Positions 62,811 through 64,000 of a stretch of 64,000 nucleotides of DNA are shown here, one piece after another (the stretch's first letter is position 1; the number at the start of each line of letters is the position of its first letter). The notes under the pieces were generated by a model. The model did not search any database, was not told the DNA's origin, and saw only the letters and a list, made by a program, of their open reading frames with translations. Source of the stretch: Euglena gracilis (Eukaryota; Euglenida; Euglenophyceae; Euglenales); assembly GCA_039621445.1 (NCBI GenBank), contig CP154955.1:2510619-2574618 (forward strand), written 5' to 3'. The position numbers and the translations under genes were made by a program.

Positions 62811-63780
62811 CGGGGGGACCCACTTGTGCGGGACCGTGGGAAACCGAATTCTGAGCGAGGGGGGGAGAAACTGATGGTGGTTGGGTCACGGGAACGTGCA
62901 GTGTGTATCTTTGCCAACAGGGGGTAGAGACCACCTTATGGTGCTCCTCCTCTTTGGGCAAGACCGCCACCCCAACACCGTTGCCCGAAAAAGCCGCTCC
63001 CCCTACGTCTGGGCATAGGTTGCCCGAGTAGGGATCGACGGGGAGGATGTTTTGAAATTTTTCGAAAACCAACCCACTCACCTCTCGAGAGGGGATTGAG
63101 AGGGTATCGGTCTCCGCCTGCTTGGGTGGTCGAAGTTCCCTCCTTCCCAAAAAGCCAAAACCCAACCCATAGCTGGTGCTTGGGGTTGCCGTCGTTGTTG
63201 ACCTTTCCGATCCTGTTGGGGCCTCCCACAGCGCCACCACAGCGGTGGGGGGAAAAGGGCCACCGGACACCGCGAGAGCGGCAGGGCCGGGGTTGGGGGT
63301 CTCCCTCCCCATTGGTGGTGTGTTTGGCTTTTGCCCCCATGGACCATCCAAATTCATGGCTTGGGAGGGGGGGGAGGCTTGTCCACATTGTCCCCCCACT
63401 CCAAAACCCTGGGCGAAACCCCGTTCATTCACACCCTGATTTTCCAACTGCGCAATTTTTTGCTGAAGTCCAAAAATGTCAGCGGAAACGCCTTTCTGAA
63501 AATCTTCAGCCCTGGACAAAATGAAACCAAAGGCCTTTTGACTTGCGTTTCCCAAACTCAAAACTTGTCGTTTCACTCCAAAAAGTTCTTGCCGTTTCTC
63601 ATTTTCATCACGAGAAAATTGTTGGTGAATTTGTGCCAAAATCTGATCTTGGTGCTCAGGTGAGCTTTCCAAGTTTTGAATGCGGGGGGCAAAGTCCATT
63701 TTCTTTTCTGGTGATTCCACCCGCATTTTTTCGTCAATGTCCACCTCCATTGCGGCAATTTGTCCTATAACCACTTTCAT
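62770..63780 (-). CDS. Gag N-terminal region
   Basis: Starts MKVVIGQIAAMEVDIDEKMR. Residues 40-115 are coiled-coil-like (QDQILAQIHQQFSRDENEKR; DIFGLQQKIAQLENQ), then a Pro-rich linker. The frame is lost in a C9 run near 62765, and the core continues in another frame. The segment left of 63780 (toward the window end) shows no frame. Confidence 0.6.
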
Positions 63781-63784
63781 TTGT

Positions 63785-64000
63785 TCCTCAAAGTTTTGAA
63801 TACTCCCAAAAATTTGGTCAAAAAACTTTTCATAAAGTTTTCATTCATTCTTGACCAACCCCACGTGTTTATTTAACATTCCTGAAACGGTTTCTTGTCT
63901 TCCCTCAAGAAAATTAAGTCATTCTTCAATTCTTTCCCAATATCCATCCCAAGGATCCCCCCCGCATCCCCCCCATCCTCCATTGCTTCGGGGGGGACTG
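63785..64000. other. Window end, probable 5' leader of the Gag element
   Basis: No coding frame seen. Contains C-run and G-run blocks. An LTR may lie here or outside the window. Confidence 0.4.

Larger units (their letters stand above)
59994..63910 (-). mobile_element. Gag - cytosine methyltransferase-like - protease retroelement (partial)
   Basis: Minus-strand order: coiled Gag N-terminus (63780), Gag core (62810-61775), CCHC knuckle (61659-61381), methyltransferase-like domain (about 61330-60640) and retropepsin (about 60480-60080), ending in a stop at 59994. RT and integrase are absent, so it is truncated at its 3' side or the pol lies elsewhere. Frames change at least five times, mostly in C/G or A runs. 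Confidence 0.75.

Overview
This is a eukaryotic nuclear segment, not a bacterial one. Coding sequence is broken into short GC-rich exons with GT-AG borders, introns run from hundreds of bases to more than 6 kb, and the window carries four or more kinds of eukaryotic mobile element. Introns are full of C-runs facing G-runs, GT/CT/CA microsatellites and short dispersed repeats. TTAGGG-type telomere-like units occur at two internal sites. I cannot name the organism; an alga or other protist with a large, repeat-rich genome fits best.

Region 1 (about 3.3-35.9 kb, plus strand) holds scattered exons. In order they encode an SF1 (UPF1-like, ZNFX1-type) helicase core (3.3-7.7 kb), NFX1-type zinc fingers (10.3-24.7 kb), and a C-terminal PARP catalytic domain (32.2-35.9 kb) ending in a stop codon. 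I read them as one gene of at least 33 kb, an RNA helicase-zinc finger-ADP-ribosyltransferase fusion. The 5' end with helicase motifs I and II is not seen. Its introns hold a 12-copy 272-bp satellite (10.6-13.85 kb), an RT-bearing element flanked by 475-bp direct repeats (14.2-17.8 kb), a 15-copy family of about 18-bp palindromes (mostly 19.3-24.4 kb), and a probable nested minus-strand gene (19.9-22.8 kb).

Region 2 (36-54.3 kb, mostly minus strand) is a nest of mobile DNA. A DIRS-like retroelement (37.3-41.8 kb: Gag, RT, RNase H, Dam-like methylase, tyrosine recombinase, inverted terminal repeats) sits inside an older element, here called B. B belongs to an unrecognised family that also includes A1 (43.8-47.0 kb, about 320-bp terminal inverted repeats) and A2 (47.6-54.25 kb, longer, with a Pro-rich protein upstream). 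A1 looks like an internally deleted derivative of A2.

Region 3 (54.4-63.9 kb) is retrotransposon sequence. There is a decayed chromovirus (minus; RT, RNase H, integrase, chromodomain) whose RNase H is interrupted by telomere-type repeats. Next is a plus-strand retropepsin fragment. Last is a minus-strand Gag element that encodes a cytosine-C5-methyltransferase-like domain between its zinc knuckle and its protease. Many reading-frame breaks in these elements fall in homopolymer runs, so some may be assembly errors rather than decay.
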